In this document: positions 44,926-54,935 of the stretch, piece after piece | Layout: every line of letters begins with the position of its first letter | How positions within the stretch are numbered: the stretch's first letter is position 1 | DNA from: Plotosus lineatus | Taxonomy: Eukaryota > Chordata > Actinopteri > Siluriformes > Plotosidae | Reading direction: 5' to 3' | Assembly (NCBI GenBank): GCA_024760905.1 | Contig: CM045735.1 | Coordinates: 27,216,249 to 27,280,248, forward strand | Length of the DNA stretch: 64,000 nucleotides | Translations under genes and position numbers: made by a program | The notes under the pieces: generated by a model | What the model was told of the DNA's origin: nothing | Seen by the model: the letters and a program-made list of their open reading frames with translations, nothing else | The model's database searches: none

Positions 44926-45360
44926 GTCAGGGTTCCTGAGTGGCACATTGACAAGGTGTGCAACTATTAACCTGGAGGTCACAAGTTCAAATCCAGTTTA
45001 ATGCACACAGCAATCCATAGCCGGGAGTCCATGGGAGCTAATTGGCTGAGCTCTCATGGGAGGGAGGGACAGCATACGTTCATTTCCCTGGGACTCACTG
45101 CAATCGCCAGCCAATCATGGGGGTCTGTAAGCTCAATCACATGGGGGTGGATAGTGCTTTTCCACCAAGTGTGTTAGACCGCCCTCAGATACGTGCCACA
45201 GTTATGAAAGAGGCGGGTGGCTAGCATTGCATGTCATTGAGGGGGCTTGTGCATGCTTTTGCTCCTCCCTGGTCAGCGGTAGTCCTGTGATACTTGATGG
45301 GTGGGAACCGGACATGACTAAATTAGGGAGAAAAGAGGGGAAAGGAAATAAAACAAAAAA
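44926..45360 (+). repeat. tRNA-headed SINE, third family
   Basis: The head CTGAGTGGCACATTGACAAG and the B-box-like GGTCACAAGTTCAAATCC have tRNA-like spacing. The body (GCTAATTGGCTGAGCTCTCA, GCCAATCATGGGGGT) ends near AAAAGAGGGGAAAGGAAATA. It is a single copy in this window, so the family call rests on the head. Confidence 0.6.
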
Positions 45361-45393
45361 CCTCACCTACCATCCACTGGTGATGCAGTCCGC

Positions 45394-45465
45394 TGGTAAC
45401 ATTTTAATAAGTGCCTACCCACTTCAATTTTTAAAGCGCCCTGGGCACTTATCACGTTGAATACG

Positions 45466-45466
<1 letters not shown>
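45394..45466 (-). mobile_element. Terminal fragment of the pogo-like element family
   Basis: The complement of this end (CCGTATTCAACGTGATAAGT...) matches the left ends of the elements at 46929 and 58505. Only one end remains, and it abuts a microsatellite. Confidence 0.75.

Positions 45467-45540
<74 letters not shown>
45467..45540. repeat. (TG)n/(CA)n microsatellite
   Basis: A (TG)n run with a TATATGTATA switch to (CA)n. Confidence 0.97.
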
Positions 45541-45542
<2 letters not shown>

Positions 45543-46169
45543 AATTGCTCACTTTCTGCGGTTAATTAAGACTGAGATTCCTCCACGACCACCAAATTCC
45601 GTGAAGTAGGATCAAAACCCCCGACTGACATATACGTATATGTATGTGTTTATATTAATAAATACATATTCAATGCTATAAATGCTTATAATAACAATTA
45701 AAACATTAAAAAATAATGCATAAGATGTAAATAGAATATAAATACACACACAAATGTAAGTACATAGTTTTGATGGGGGGTTTTCGGTTGTTTTTTGTTT
45801 TTGTTTGTTTGGGTTGTTTTTTTGCATAATTTTTTTGCCTTGTTTTGCGGCATTTTCCTTAACTTTTCCCCCTATTCTTCCTTAATAGGGTAATATTACC
45901 CTTAATATATATATAAAATGGTTTGTATTTTTATGGTTTCACCCAAATGAGGATGGGTTTCCCTTTTGGGCCTGGTTCCTCTCAAGGGTTCTTCCTCCAA
46001 ACTACTAAGGGAGTTTTTCCACGTGCTCATTTGGAATATGTAGGGGAAATAGGAATGTTTAAATTCTTTGTTAATCCCTACTTTCACTGTTTTACTGTGT
46101 AAAGTTGTTTTGTGACAATGGCGATTTGTATAAAGGTGTCGTGTGTGTAGTGTGGATGGGAAGCGAACG

Positions 46170-46370
46170 TTCAGCAGGGAACTGAGTTCAGTAGAGGGAC
46201 AGCTGTAGGAAAGAAGCTCTTCCTAAACCTGCTGGGTTTTTTTCCGAAGACTCCTGAATCGCCTTCTGAAGTGGAGGAGCTGAAAGAGTCTGGTGGCAGG
46301 ATACTGGAGTCCCTAAGAAGGCTGCATGCCCAGCGAAGACCTGGCCGTACTGTAGGCTGTTTCATAGTTG
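46170..46370 (-). mobile_element. LINE C-terminal relic
   Basis: The - strand frame ends FGKKPSRFRKSFFPTAVPLL, similar to the C-terminal RxKKSFFPxAIxLLN end of fish non-LTR elements (compare 31488-31690). The rest of the element is absent. Confidence 0.5.
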
Positions 46371-47009
46371 TACACCTTAATACTATTTGGGATGTGGCTG
46401 TGTTCAGGAAGAATCAATCACATTTAAACTCAAGGGAAATAGACAGTGCCATGAAATAAAGTGACAATTATCTCCAAATAAACTGCAGTTGTACTCGTAG
46501 GATTTTTCTGACCTGATTTATGGTTAACACATTGTTGTAAGGCATCACACTTAGAAGGGTAAATTAGAAGACATTAGATATACCGTGAAGAACACAGTGA
46601 AGATAATCAACAAAGAAATTGCTTCACCAAAAAAAAAAAAGTTTTGGAATGATCCTGGAAGGGTAGGGATGTGCATAGGAGAAGAAGAAAGTCAAAGTAG
46701 ACAAATATGGGGAACGTTTTTACGAATGAATGGGAAAAGATTGTCAAGTCAAAATATGACATGCTGATAGACCCATACCAAAAATGATTAAATGCTGTCA
46801 TAAAAGCAAAAGATGTTTTCATAAAGTGTTAGATTAAGTAAATTCATTGAATCAGGTTATGAAGAGTCTTTTATTTCTTATTTTTCTCAAAGAAAATTTC
46901 TTAATTTTTCAGCTGAATTGTAAAAATACCGTATTCGACGTGTAAAGCGCCCACGGCACTTCAAAAATTGGATTGTGTGGGCGCTTATGAAAATGATTAC
47001 TAGGGGAGG

Positions 47010-47369
47010 TGTTATGGTCTGTGCAGGCTAGCGGAATTAACTCTTCTTTAATCATTGCAGGCGCTGGCGAGGAGGTGGCGATTGCTGGTAGGCGAGTTCC
47101 AAGCAGAGCGCACCTGGTCCCTATCTGCAATCAGCAAGCAGCCAGCTATAAATGGGAGCGGCGCGCTTCCCTCCGATGTCAGTAGATTGTTTTCCCCGCG
47201 ATTCTGCTCCTCGGTTTTCTCTTTGACCCCTGGTTCTTGCTTCATGCTCGACCAGTCCCCTTGACTTAGTATTCCCGTACTTTACTATCCCTAGTGTTTA
47301 ATAAATCGTTTGAACCTTCTTTTGGTCTCCTGCATTTCTGGGTCCTACGCACACACCCCAGGTTTAACA
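47010..47369 (+). mobile_element. Solo LTR, second copy
   Basis: Matches the complement of the LTR at 26065-26418. It begins TGTTATGGTCTGTGC and ends TTTAACA. It contains a TATAAA box (47147-47152) and a poly(A) signal AATAAA (47300-47305), which define promoter and polyadenylation within the LTR. The flanking pentamers (GGAGG and GGTGA) do not match well, but the sister element at 58505-59372 shows the empty site. Confidence 0.88.
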
Positions 47370-47909
47370 GGTGAGGAACGGTAAGTACTGATTAGCATCG
47401 AGGTGGATAACATCAATAATAACAGAACAATAAGAGTTTTACTGGTATTTGTGTTATTACTTTTGTGGTATCAACTAAATTACTTACATGAAGGCTGAAA
47501 ATAAATAGAAAACAGCATAATTAAAAAAAAAAAAAAAACTTTAATTTTCCCTCCCAGTCCTGTTACTTTAAATATTTTTCCCCAGATGTAAAATCGAGCC
47601 AATTAACACGAATGTCAAGTTTAGCACGTTGAACCAATCAACAGAAACAAGCACATGGCCAGAAACACCTTTAAAGTTATGAAGATAGTGAGCAGGAGAA
47701 TCAGGTGAAAAATACTTGTCATCACTTTGATAGATCCATATCTAGCTCATCGCTCCATTTATTCAGAGCATCCCATAGGTTTACTGTAGCGGTTTCTAAT
47801 GATCCATCGATTGTTGGACATTTACCAAGAGAACACAGCAAAATATTTTCCTGTTTTTTAAAGCATGGCAGAAGAATCAAATGTGGTGTTGCTGGTGAAC
47901 ATTATAGAC

Positions 47910-48785
47910 CAGGGATCGGGAACCTATGGCTCTCGAGCCAGACGTGGCTCTTTTGAAGACTGCATCTGGCTCTCAGATAAATCAGGGGTCCTTTCTTAAC
48001 AGAATATCTAATATAGAATTTCACTGTCCTTTAAATAAAAATACAGAAAAAAGCCATCAAATAAATCTCACGCATTTCAATCTATACATCCATTTTCAAT
48101 GTCACTTGTCGCTGTGGCGCGCAGCGGAGAACCAATCCTTTCTGTACCAGTGTGTGGGCAGGGCTGATACTTTGAAACTCTAATTTTGGATTATATGCAA
48201 CAGCCTCTGTGTTGTTTTTGGCTAAAGAGGTAAATTTCCCTCGTTGTGATCAGCTCATGTGCAAGAAACCAAGCAGAGCTGGCAAGCAAAACACAAATGG
48301 ACAGACATGAAAAAACTTTAAACCACAGACCAGCTAATTGCCAAAACTTGGGACACGCTTCATGTCACAAAGACTGCAGCGTGTGAGTCCTGTCGTATTG
48401 GCCATGTTGGGCTCCACATGCGCACACGAGCAGTCCTTCTCACACCTGAAAATCATCAAGACCAACCTGCAGTCAAGTGTAATAGATGGAAGCTTAAATG
48501 CCTGCATGAAGTTGAATCTCAGCACGTATCAACCAGACTACAAAGCTATCAGCAACACCATGCAGCACCAGAAGTCGCATTAATAGTAAGAAGTACTTTT
48601 CTTATTAATAAATAACGTCGTTATAACAATGTTGTTTAAAATAAATTCAGAGTCTTATTATCATCTAAAATTGTTGGTCTCAGTATTAAAAAATATATTT
48701 GGCTCTTAGAGGATTAGATTTTAAATATATATATATATATATATTTTTTTTTGGCTCACTTCGTCAAAAAGGTTCCTGACCCCTA
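47910..48785 (+). mobile_element. Complete non-autonomous hAT element
   Basis: Starts CAGGGATCGGGAACC and ends GGTTCCTGACCCCTA. The perfect 8-bp target duplication is TTATAGAC (47902-47909, 48786-48793). On the + strand it encodes a hAT C-terminal dimerisation remnant: LAMLGSTCAHEQSFSHLKII, then KTNLQSSVIDGSLNACMKLN. The catalytic domain is absent, so it is an internally deleted derivative. Sister copies lie at 1-232 and 59804-62457. Confidence 0.95.
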
Positions 48786-49497
48786 TTATAGACATTCCCC
48801 AGTGACAGGGTTTTTTTAAAATACATGTAAACTCACTTTTGCAGGCAGTGAACGCCTCATTTTACCGTTACAGAGACTGATGAAATAAAATTGGTAGGTT
48901 TGATCTATGATTTTGCTCCCAGTACACATGGACGGTTATTAGACATGAGATAAAAAGCATTGGGGAAGGGGGGGGGGGGTGTTTATTATGTCGAATACGG
49001 TATAGTGCGTATATAAATCAGTAAAGGTAAAAACATTTATGATATGATTTATTGTGATCATATCATAGGCCGTGTAGACTTTTTCTATCCACTGCAGACT
49101 TTTTCAAGGACACTTTTATATCTACTACCTTTTGTAGGTTTTACAAGATTGCGGTCATTGCTATGACATTTGCATTTAATACAGTAGGCCCTCGATATTT
49201 GCGGGGATTCGGTTCCGGCCCCTTGCGCGAATGAAGATAATCCGCGAGTTCTGCACCCGGAAGTAAAACCCCATGTATCATATTACATGCGCGAATGAGC
49301 AACCGGAAGTAAAATACTATGTATCTATTCCATGCGCTAAAATATGCTTCTTAAACAAATTCTATAGACAGTCTTACTCATTAGTACAGTATTAATGTAG
49401 TAAAATGTAATAATGATTAAGAAAATTTTAATTTTGTACTGTGATATTTATTAATAAAATCTATAAACATTATACAGCATACTTTATCTATCTAACT

Positions 49498-49701
49498 CAG
49501 TGTTTGCCAACCCCTGTCCGCGGCACATTAGTGTGCCGTGAGAAATCATCAGGTGTACTGCGGAAGATTAACCAATTTCACTTAGCGTGTAGTAACAGTG
49601 CTGTTCTGCTAGAGGGCAGTATCATTTTTGTTCCGTGATCTGCCTTGTGATTTTTCTAACGTAAAAGGTGTGCCTTGGCTCAAAAAGGTTGGAAAACACT
49701 G
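49498..49701. mobile_element. hAT-type MITE nested in the foldback element
   Basis: A 204-bp unit with ends CAGTGTTTGCCAACC and GGTTGGAAAACACTG. Target duplications ATCTAACT (49490-49497) and ATCTATCT (49702-49709) match at 7 of 8 positions. It has no coding capacity. Confidence 0.85.
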
Positions 49702-49724
49702 ATCTATCTATCTATAGATGTACA

Positions 49725-49725
<1 letters not shown>

Positions 49726-49776
<51 letters not shown>

Positions 49777-49925
49777 TCTCTTCTGAAGAAATTACTTTCT
49801 CCTGAAGAAACGACAGTTTCCTCTGAAGTGCCTGAAGAGCAATAATCATCTAAACTGTTGTAAAGGTGGAGTATTAAAGTCTTTTCAATTATTATTCCAG
49901 TACAGTGCCTAAGTTAATGTTTAGA

Positions 49926-49976
<51 letters not shown>
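49726..49976. repeat. (AT)n and (TG)n microsatellites
   Basis: (AT)n at about 49726-49770 and (TG)n at about 49928-49976, both present only in the left arm of the foldback element. Confidence 0.95.
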
Positions 49977-51002
49977 TGCTTCAGCTGAGGGACGTGGCTG
50001 AGCTGCTCAGACTGAATGCAGTTCATACTTGAATTAAGTAATCTCATTTACTCTCTATAAACACAAACCACACGCTCACCTCAATTAAAGCGCACTTCTT
50101 AAGTCCTTCTCCTTTGAATGTGAGGCGTTTGTTGCAGGTGACAAAAGGAGCTAGATCTTGCCCCCTTAAAAGATCAGAAGTCCGGAGAAGCCACGCTTTG
50201 TCTCAGAAGCTCCGTTTGTCACCTGCAACAAACGTGCGAGTTAATCCTCTCTGGCGCAAAGGTAAGCATGCTTGTGTTTATTGAGAGTAGATGAGAAAAG
50301 TGAAATTCAAGTGTGAGCCACAGAGCAGCTCAGCCATGCCCCTCAGCCGGAGCAGACCATTAGAGTAAGAGAACACAGCCATCAAAATCAAAGTCCCCCA
50401 AAAACATAGATCATAACAAAAAGAACATAAAAGGACATGAAATGTAATAAATTGGATAAACAAAACAAAATGATAAACATGCTACACCACAGTACATAAA
50501 ATCTCACACACAAACATTAACTTAGGTACTGTACTGGAATAATGATTGAAAAAGACTTTAAAACTAGAGTGCTTTCAAATGATTATTGCTCTTCAGGCAC
50601 TTAAGAGGAAACTGTCGTTTTTTTTCCGTAGAAAGTCTGATTTATTCAGAAGAGACATCCAATGTCATTACCTTTTCTATCGCTTAGCCAGAGAAGACGC
50701 ACAGCGTTTGAGTGGCATCATAGAGCTTAACTGGTAATTAAAATACACTAAAGGATCATTGACAACTTGTGTGTGAATGAGGAAAAAGGGGTGTTACATC
50801 ATCTCAACCAATCAGCAGGAAGGAGGACAGCCATTGGCTGAAATTGAATGACGTGTCAGTGGCTTGGCAGTCCGCGAATACTCAAACCGTGAGTACAAAC
50901 CCGCAAATCGTCAAGGGCCTACTGTACTGAAGGAACAGAAGTGACAACCATAGTTTTGTGTTTAAAAAAAAAAAAATGAAATAAATTGGTGGGCAGACGT
51001 AC

Positions 51003-51146
51003 CTTGAGAAAGGACTGCAGCATCTCTCGAAATTCATCCATGGATGTGCCACGGGTGGGTTGATCATAAAAACTGGCGTCACTTTGAGCATCATGTAATC
51101 TACACCTGACTACCACAGCTTTTTCCTTCCACACAGCACTATATAC
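51003..51146 (-). CDS. dipk1b: DIPK1B internal coding exon
   Basis: A 144-nt exon with acceptor GTATTACAG (AG at 51148-51147) and donor AAG|GTACGT (GT at 51002-51001). It is open in phase 0 on both sides and encodes 48 residues, VYSAVWKEKAVVVRCRLHDA ... FYDQPTRGTSMDEFREMLQS, FLK. This is the N-terminal lobe of the divergent kinase domain in DIPK1/FAM69 proteins; the DKPTRGTSxxEFREM-like block is highly characteristic of the family. It joins exactly to 51441 upstream and to 38680 downstream, the latter across a 12.3-kb intron full of transposons. Confidence 0.94.
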
Positions 51147-51440
51147 CTGTAATACATACATGTTTGTCTTCATACATTGTCAGGATTAACATAATTATTA
51201 ATGCCACTCATTCATTATATGGCACTCATACATGAATAAATTCTTAAGAAGTTGAATGGCATGAGTTTGCATCATATGTGATTGTCACTTTGGTTTTTGG
51301 TTGTTGCATATTAGAAGGAGTAGGTATAATGAAGTATATTTAATTACGATTTTAAAATGAAAGTTCTGGTCACTTGGGATAAATTGTGTTGGCACTTAAA
51401 TGAATCATGGGTTGTCTTAAATGAATCATGGGTTGTTTAC

Positions 51441-51548
51441 CTGATGTGTAGGTGAGGTGGAGAGGCATCGCTGCAGAGTTAAAGTTTTCTCTTCACACAA
51501 AGACTTGCACACAGAGCCAGATATAATTCCCTTATGGTAGTGCTTGCA
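51441..51548 (-). CDS. dipk1b: DIPK1B internal coding exon
   Basis: A 108-nt exon with acceptor TGTGTTCATCAG (AG at 51550-51549) and donor CAG|GTAAAC (GT at 51440-51439). Phase 0 on both sides, 36 residues: CKHYHKGIISGSVCKSLCEE then KTLTLQRCLSTSPTHQ. The cysteine-rich KGIISGSVC block is the family's lumenal segment just after the membrane anchor. The intron to the next exon is only 294 bp. The exons for the cytosolic tail and transmembrane segment were not found and probably lie beyond the right edge, so roughly the first 75-80 residues are missing. Confidence 0.93.
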
Positions 51549-52311
51549 CTGATGAACACACAGGAAAACAGATAAGGAAATTAACACAGAAAACAAATAA
51601 GGAAAACTTATTGTGAGTGATCTCTTATCCAGTCTAAGCAAAATTCTTTGTGCGAGGTCATATCAACCATTCATCATAGATTATTTTGTCGCTTTCATCC
51701 GTCTTTCCTAGAAAAAATGCATTTCTTACATGATAAATTATATGTATATACTGTGTGTGTATATATATGTGTGTGTTATAAATGAATACAAAATAGGATT
51801 TTGTTCTGAAAAGAATGGTTGATAGTGGTGTCTCATTATGATTTTTAATACACAAAGTATTGCTGAAATATGTACCTTACATTTCTATTTTAAGTTGAGT
51901 AAAATATTTAATAGTTTAAGTACTATCGTTAAACCTTTAAACATAGTGGACATCATGCATTCTCTCTTAATAGCATATAGTAAAACAAATCTTTACATGC
52001 AAGTTTTTGTAAACCAATTTGAAACCTGCATTCTCCACGGTGTTGAATCCGTTAACTCAAACTGAATTTACTGCGGAAATGCAGCACAGAGTTCAAAAGC
52101 ATCTATTTGTACAAGTCTGTATATGTTTCACATATGTTTATGGGATTGGCACCTGTGTAATGTACATATATGACAGATTTGGCACAGTGTAATGTCTTGG
52201 CCTTCCACTTACTGCCTGTCAACTTCATAACTTACTTGAAATCCGAAACCAGACTGTTTGCAAAAGAGACGTATCAAATCCTGTGTCTTCTGTCAAACAA
52301 AGCAATATATG

Positions 52312-52389
<78 letters not shown>

Positions 52390-52740
52390 GTAGTTTTGTT
52401 TTGGGGGGGAGGGGGGGGGGGTTGGGTTATTTATTTGTTTGGGTTTTTTGTTGTTGCATTATTGGCCTTGTTTTGTGGCATTTTCCTTAACTTTTTCCAT
52501 ATTTTCCCTTAATTTTCTTATTTTTAATGACCAGTATAGAAAAACCCATGATGCACTGAAGTTGCAGAAACTGAAGCACAAAGTAGCGAGGGATTTCTGT
52601 ACTCTTTGTATATTTTAAAATATACATCACATAAATTTGGTTTTAGACAATATATGAAAATAGATTTGAAAAGAGTTCATCATTGAAATCGAATTGATTC
52701 AGACAATATACTAACAAGAACTTTTCATTATCATTAAAAT
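51549..52740. other. DIPK1B intron; microsatellites, no gene
   Basis: Holds (TG)n then (TA)n at about 52313-52386 and a poly(G)-rich patch at 52400-52425. No exon was recognised. Confidence 0.6.
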
Positions 52741-52907
52741 TTAAATTTTCAAGTGTGCAACTTGACAGTCTCCAATTTGTCTGGTTTCTGACGAGCTGCA
52801 CTCAGGGGTCAATTTGAATATTTTTGATGTGTCCTTCAACAATTTTTCATCCAGGTTCTCATTTCGGTAGATTGTCTCCACCACACAAATCAGATCATCC
52901 ACATACA
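52741..52907 (-). pseudogene. Terminal exon of THAP transposase-like pseudogene (probable)
   Basis: The acceptor GTGCTTCTTTTAG (AG at 52909-52908) precedes an open 167-nt exon ending in TAA (52743-52741). It reads YVDDLICVVETIYRNENLDE, KLLKDTSKIFKL, then ECSSSETRQIGDCQVAHLKI. By position and by the YVDDL start it fits the last exon of THAP/DDE transposase-like proteins, whose upstream exons lie at 57.8-58.3 and 62.6-62.9 kb on the same strand. The link is inferred, and it could be the last exon of another gene. Confidence 0.4.
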
Positions 52908-52949
52908 CTAAAAGAAGCACAACATATGCTCTCAGACAGCATAAATTAA

Positions 52950-52954
52950 AGAAA

Positions 52955-53010
<56 letters not shown>
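52950..53010. repeat. (TG)n(TA)n microsatellite
   Basis: Compound dinucleotide run at the outer edge of the Penelope-like left arm. Confidence 0.95.
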
Positions 53011-53011
<1 letters not shown>

Positions 53012-53342
53012 GATTTTCTGAGTAGATCCTTCCGTAGGAGAGTGCTCAATACTTTTTGGTAGCGCAAATAACAATAAAAATAAAAAGGACAGGACAAAGA
53101 CTTTCTATTGAAACTCCATTTATCACTACAGATCTGTTTTGAAGGGTGGTGAAACCATCCTCTCTCTTCAGGTGATTATAGAAGAATGATTACAAAGTGC
53201 TGGGGGCGGTACTATGTCGATAAACATGGCGTCCTCTAGATGGGGTGGTGATCATTATGTATTCGGGGGTGGGTTTTCTTAAATATTGGTATCGATACAT
53301 GCATATATGTGCATACATTTTTACATGCCTGTGAACTCATAT

Positions 53343-53358
53343 GTACACACACACACAC

Positions 53359-53411
<53 letters not shown>

Positions 53412-53498
53412 CACACACACTAGTACATATACATACATATATCTACATATATATGTACACGTACATTCACGTGCGTATACACATACACACACATACAC

Positions 53499-53555
<57 letters not shown>
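53343..53555. repeat. Compound (CA)n, (CATA)n, (TA)n microsatellites
   Basis: Several dinucleotide and tetranucleotide tracts within the left Penelope-like arm. Short open frames here are pure repeat translation. Confidence 0.95.
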
Positions 53556-53558
<3 letters not shown>

Positions 53559-53595
53559 TTAGTTACAGATTGATACAATCAAATACTTAGTGTAC

Positions 53596-54027
53596 TTAAG
53601 GGGGTGAGTTGCATAATAATGATTTTTTCCGGTGTCGGCATGAAGTTACGAGTTTGTTTCTTTTATTTAATGAAGACAGTTCGGGTCTGTATATAATGAG
53701 GAACTTCTCCCTGAGGCATAAATTGCATCTTTTGTTTGAGCTGTTGTATGTCGGGTGTGATGATAATATTCTCCATGAGATCTGGTGATCAATGTTCGTG
53801 TCTTTGAGTGTCCAGATGTGCTTGCTGAGTTCGGTGGAGTTTCTACTTTTTTCGTTGCGGAGGGATGCGATTTGGTTCCTGTATCTGGTTTTAAAAGTGT
53901 TTTCTGTGAGTCCGATGTATGTTTCTGTTGTATTATTGTCTGTACGTGTGACGGTGGCCTCGTAGATGACTGATGATTGTAGACAGTTCTCGTTGAATGG
54001 GCAGGCGTCTTTCTGTCGGCAGTTGCA
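53596..54027 (-). pseudogene. Penelope-like GIY-YIG endonuclease, open C-terminus
   Basis: The frame is open from 54027 to a TAA at 53598-53596 (143 codons). It starts CNCRQKDACPFNENC, then VIYEATVTR, TETYIGLTENTFKTRYRNQI (GIY-YIG core with the conserved R), NSTELSKHIWTLKD and CNLCLREKFLIIYRPELSSL. All hallmark blocks of the Penelope endonuclease are present. An in-frame TAA at 54030-54028 lies just upstream and no reverse transcriptase precedes it, so it is a truncated relic despite the intact domain. Confidence 0.82.
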
Positions 54028-54100
54028 TTACGTTCTTTTGTTTAATGAGTTAGTGTCGTCGGCATTGTCATGCAAAGCTGATACCAAAACATGATAAAAT

Positions 54101-54300
54101 ATGATAACAATGATACAATCTACAAAATTCAAACATGTAAGCAGCCCCTTCCTAAAAAAGCTAAGAAACGACACCAAAAAGATCCAGAATGAAAGAAAAC
54201 TACTTGTCGCCGCCGACAAAACTACAAACTTTTACAAACTGGAACCCACAGCATACAACGATCTGCTACAAAGGAACATCCCTAAATCCTACAAGAAGTC
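54101..54300 (+). pseudogene. Penelope-like N-terminal fragment
   Basis: The frame contains FKHVSSPFLKKLRNDTKKIQ, then LVAADKTTNFYKLEPTAYND and LLQRNIPKSYKK. The VxADKTxNxYK block marks the region just before the Penelope reverse transcriptase. At about 54300 it runs directly into the 3' arm (TCCCTTAAGTACAC), so the whole reverse transcriptase is deleted. The CCCTTAAG at the join also occurs at the end of the GIY-YIG frame on the other arm. Confidence 0.7.
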
Positions 54301-54818
54301 CCTTAAGTACACTAAGTATTTGATTGTATCAATCTGTAACTAAACATTATATATATATACATGTGTATGTGTATACGCACGTGAGAATGTACGTGTAAAT
54401 ATATATGTAGATATATGTGTGTATGTATTTAGATATATGTATAGATAAAAATATATGGATATGTATGTGCATGTGTACGTGTGTATGTATATGTGTATAT
54501 ATATGAGTTCACGGGCATGTAAAAATGTATGCACATATATGCATGTATCGATACCAATATTTAAGAGAACCCGCCCCCGAATACATAATGATCACCACCC
54601 CATCTAGAGGATGCCATGTTTATCGACATAGTACCGCCCCCAGCACTTTGTAATCATTCTTCTATAATCACCTGAAGAGAGAGGATGGTTTCACCACTCC
54701 TTGAAACAGATCTATAGTGATAACTGGAATTTCAATAGAAAGTCTTTGTCCTGTCCTTTTATTTTTATTGTTATTTGCTCTACCAAAAAGTATTGAGCAC
54801 TCTCCTACGGAAGGATCT

Positions 54819-54819
54819 A

Positions 54820-54905
<86 letters not shown>
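54819..54905. repeat. (TA)n microsatellite
   Basis: A long TA run separates the Penelope-like structure from the LINE copy. Confidence 0.97.
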
Positions 54906-54910
<5 letters not shown>

Positions 54911-54935
54911 TACTGTGTGTGTATATAATATAAAA

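Larger units (their letters stand above)
46929..49000 (-). mobile_element. Pogo-like DNA transposon carrying two later insertions
   Basis: Ends are CCGTATTCGACGTGTAAAGC and the inverted ...GTCGAATACGG, flanked by TA (46927-46928 and 49001-49002). Without the LTR (47010-47369) and the hAT element plus its duplication (47910-48793) it would be about 830 bp, close to the uninterrupted sister at 58505-59372 (868 bp). The - strand near 47700-47850 retains a transposase tail similar to the sister's LWDALNEWSDEPDMDLSESD. It is internally deleted and inactive. Confidence 0.88.
49182..50924. mobile_element. Foldback-type pogo/Tigger-like element
   Basis: Ends CAGTAGGCCCTCGATATTTG and the inverted GGGCCTACTG are flanked by TA (49180-49181, 50925-50926). 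The two halves are inverted copies over most of their length. Matching pairs include GAAACGACAGTTTCCTC with GAGGAAACTGTCG, GCTGAGCTGCTC with GAGCAGCTCAGC, and at the core CGTTTGTTGCAGGTGACAAA with TTTGTCACCTGCAACAAACG (near 50130 and 50215). The left arm is longer only because it carries a MITE (49498-49701) and two microsatellites. No transposase coding was seen. Transcribed or single-stranded, it would form a giant hairpin. Confidence 0.85.
53023..54818. mobile_element. Penelope-like element pair in inverted arrangement
   Basis: Arms at 53023-53601 and 54300-54818 are inverted copies (for example CTCCTACGGAAGGATCT at the outer ends and CTTAAGTACACTAAGTATTT at the inner ends). The arms contain 3' sequence of the element with variable (TA)n blocks. 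Between them are a C-terminal GIY-YIG endonuclease region on the - strand and an N-terminal fragment on the + strand, facing each other. Inverted, partially deleted units are typical of Penelope-like retroelements. Confidence 0.85.

Noticed and set aside
52741..53097. Copia-type reverse transcriptase (LLLVYVDDLI)
   Set aside because: Only this short phrase resembles the motif; a splice acceptor falls within it, and the downstream text does not continue as a copia reverse transcriptase.
53309..53590. IYIYIYI-type proteins over dinucleotide runs (also 52170-52512, 54717-55026)
   Set aside because: Pure microsatellite translation.
53005..54820. CRISPR-like or telomeric repeat array
   Set aside because: The repeats are microsatellites and two inverted Penelope-like arms without regular spacers.
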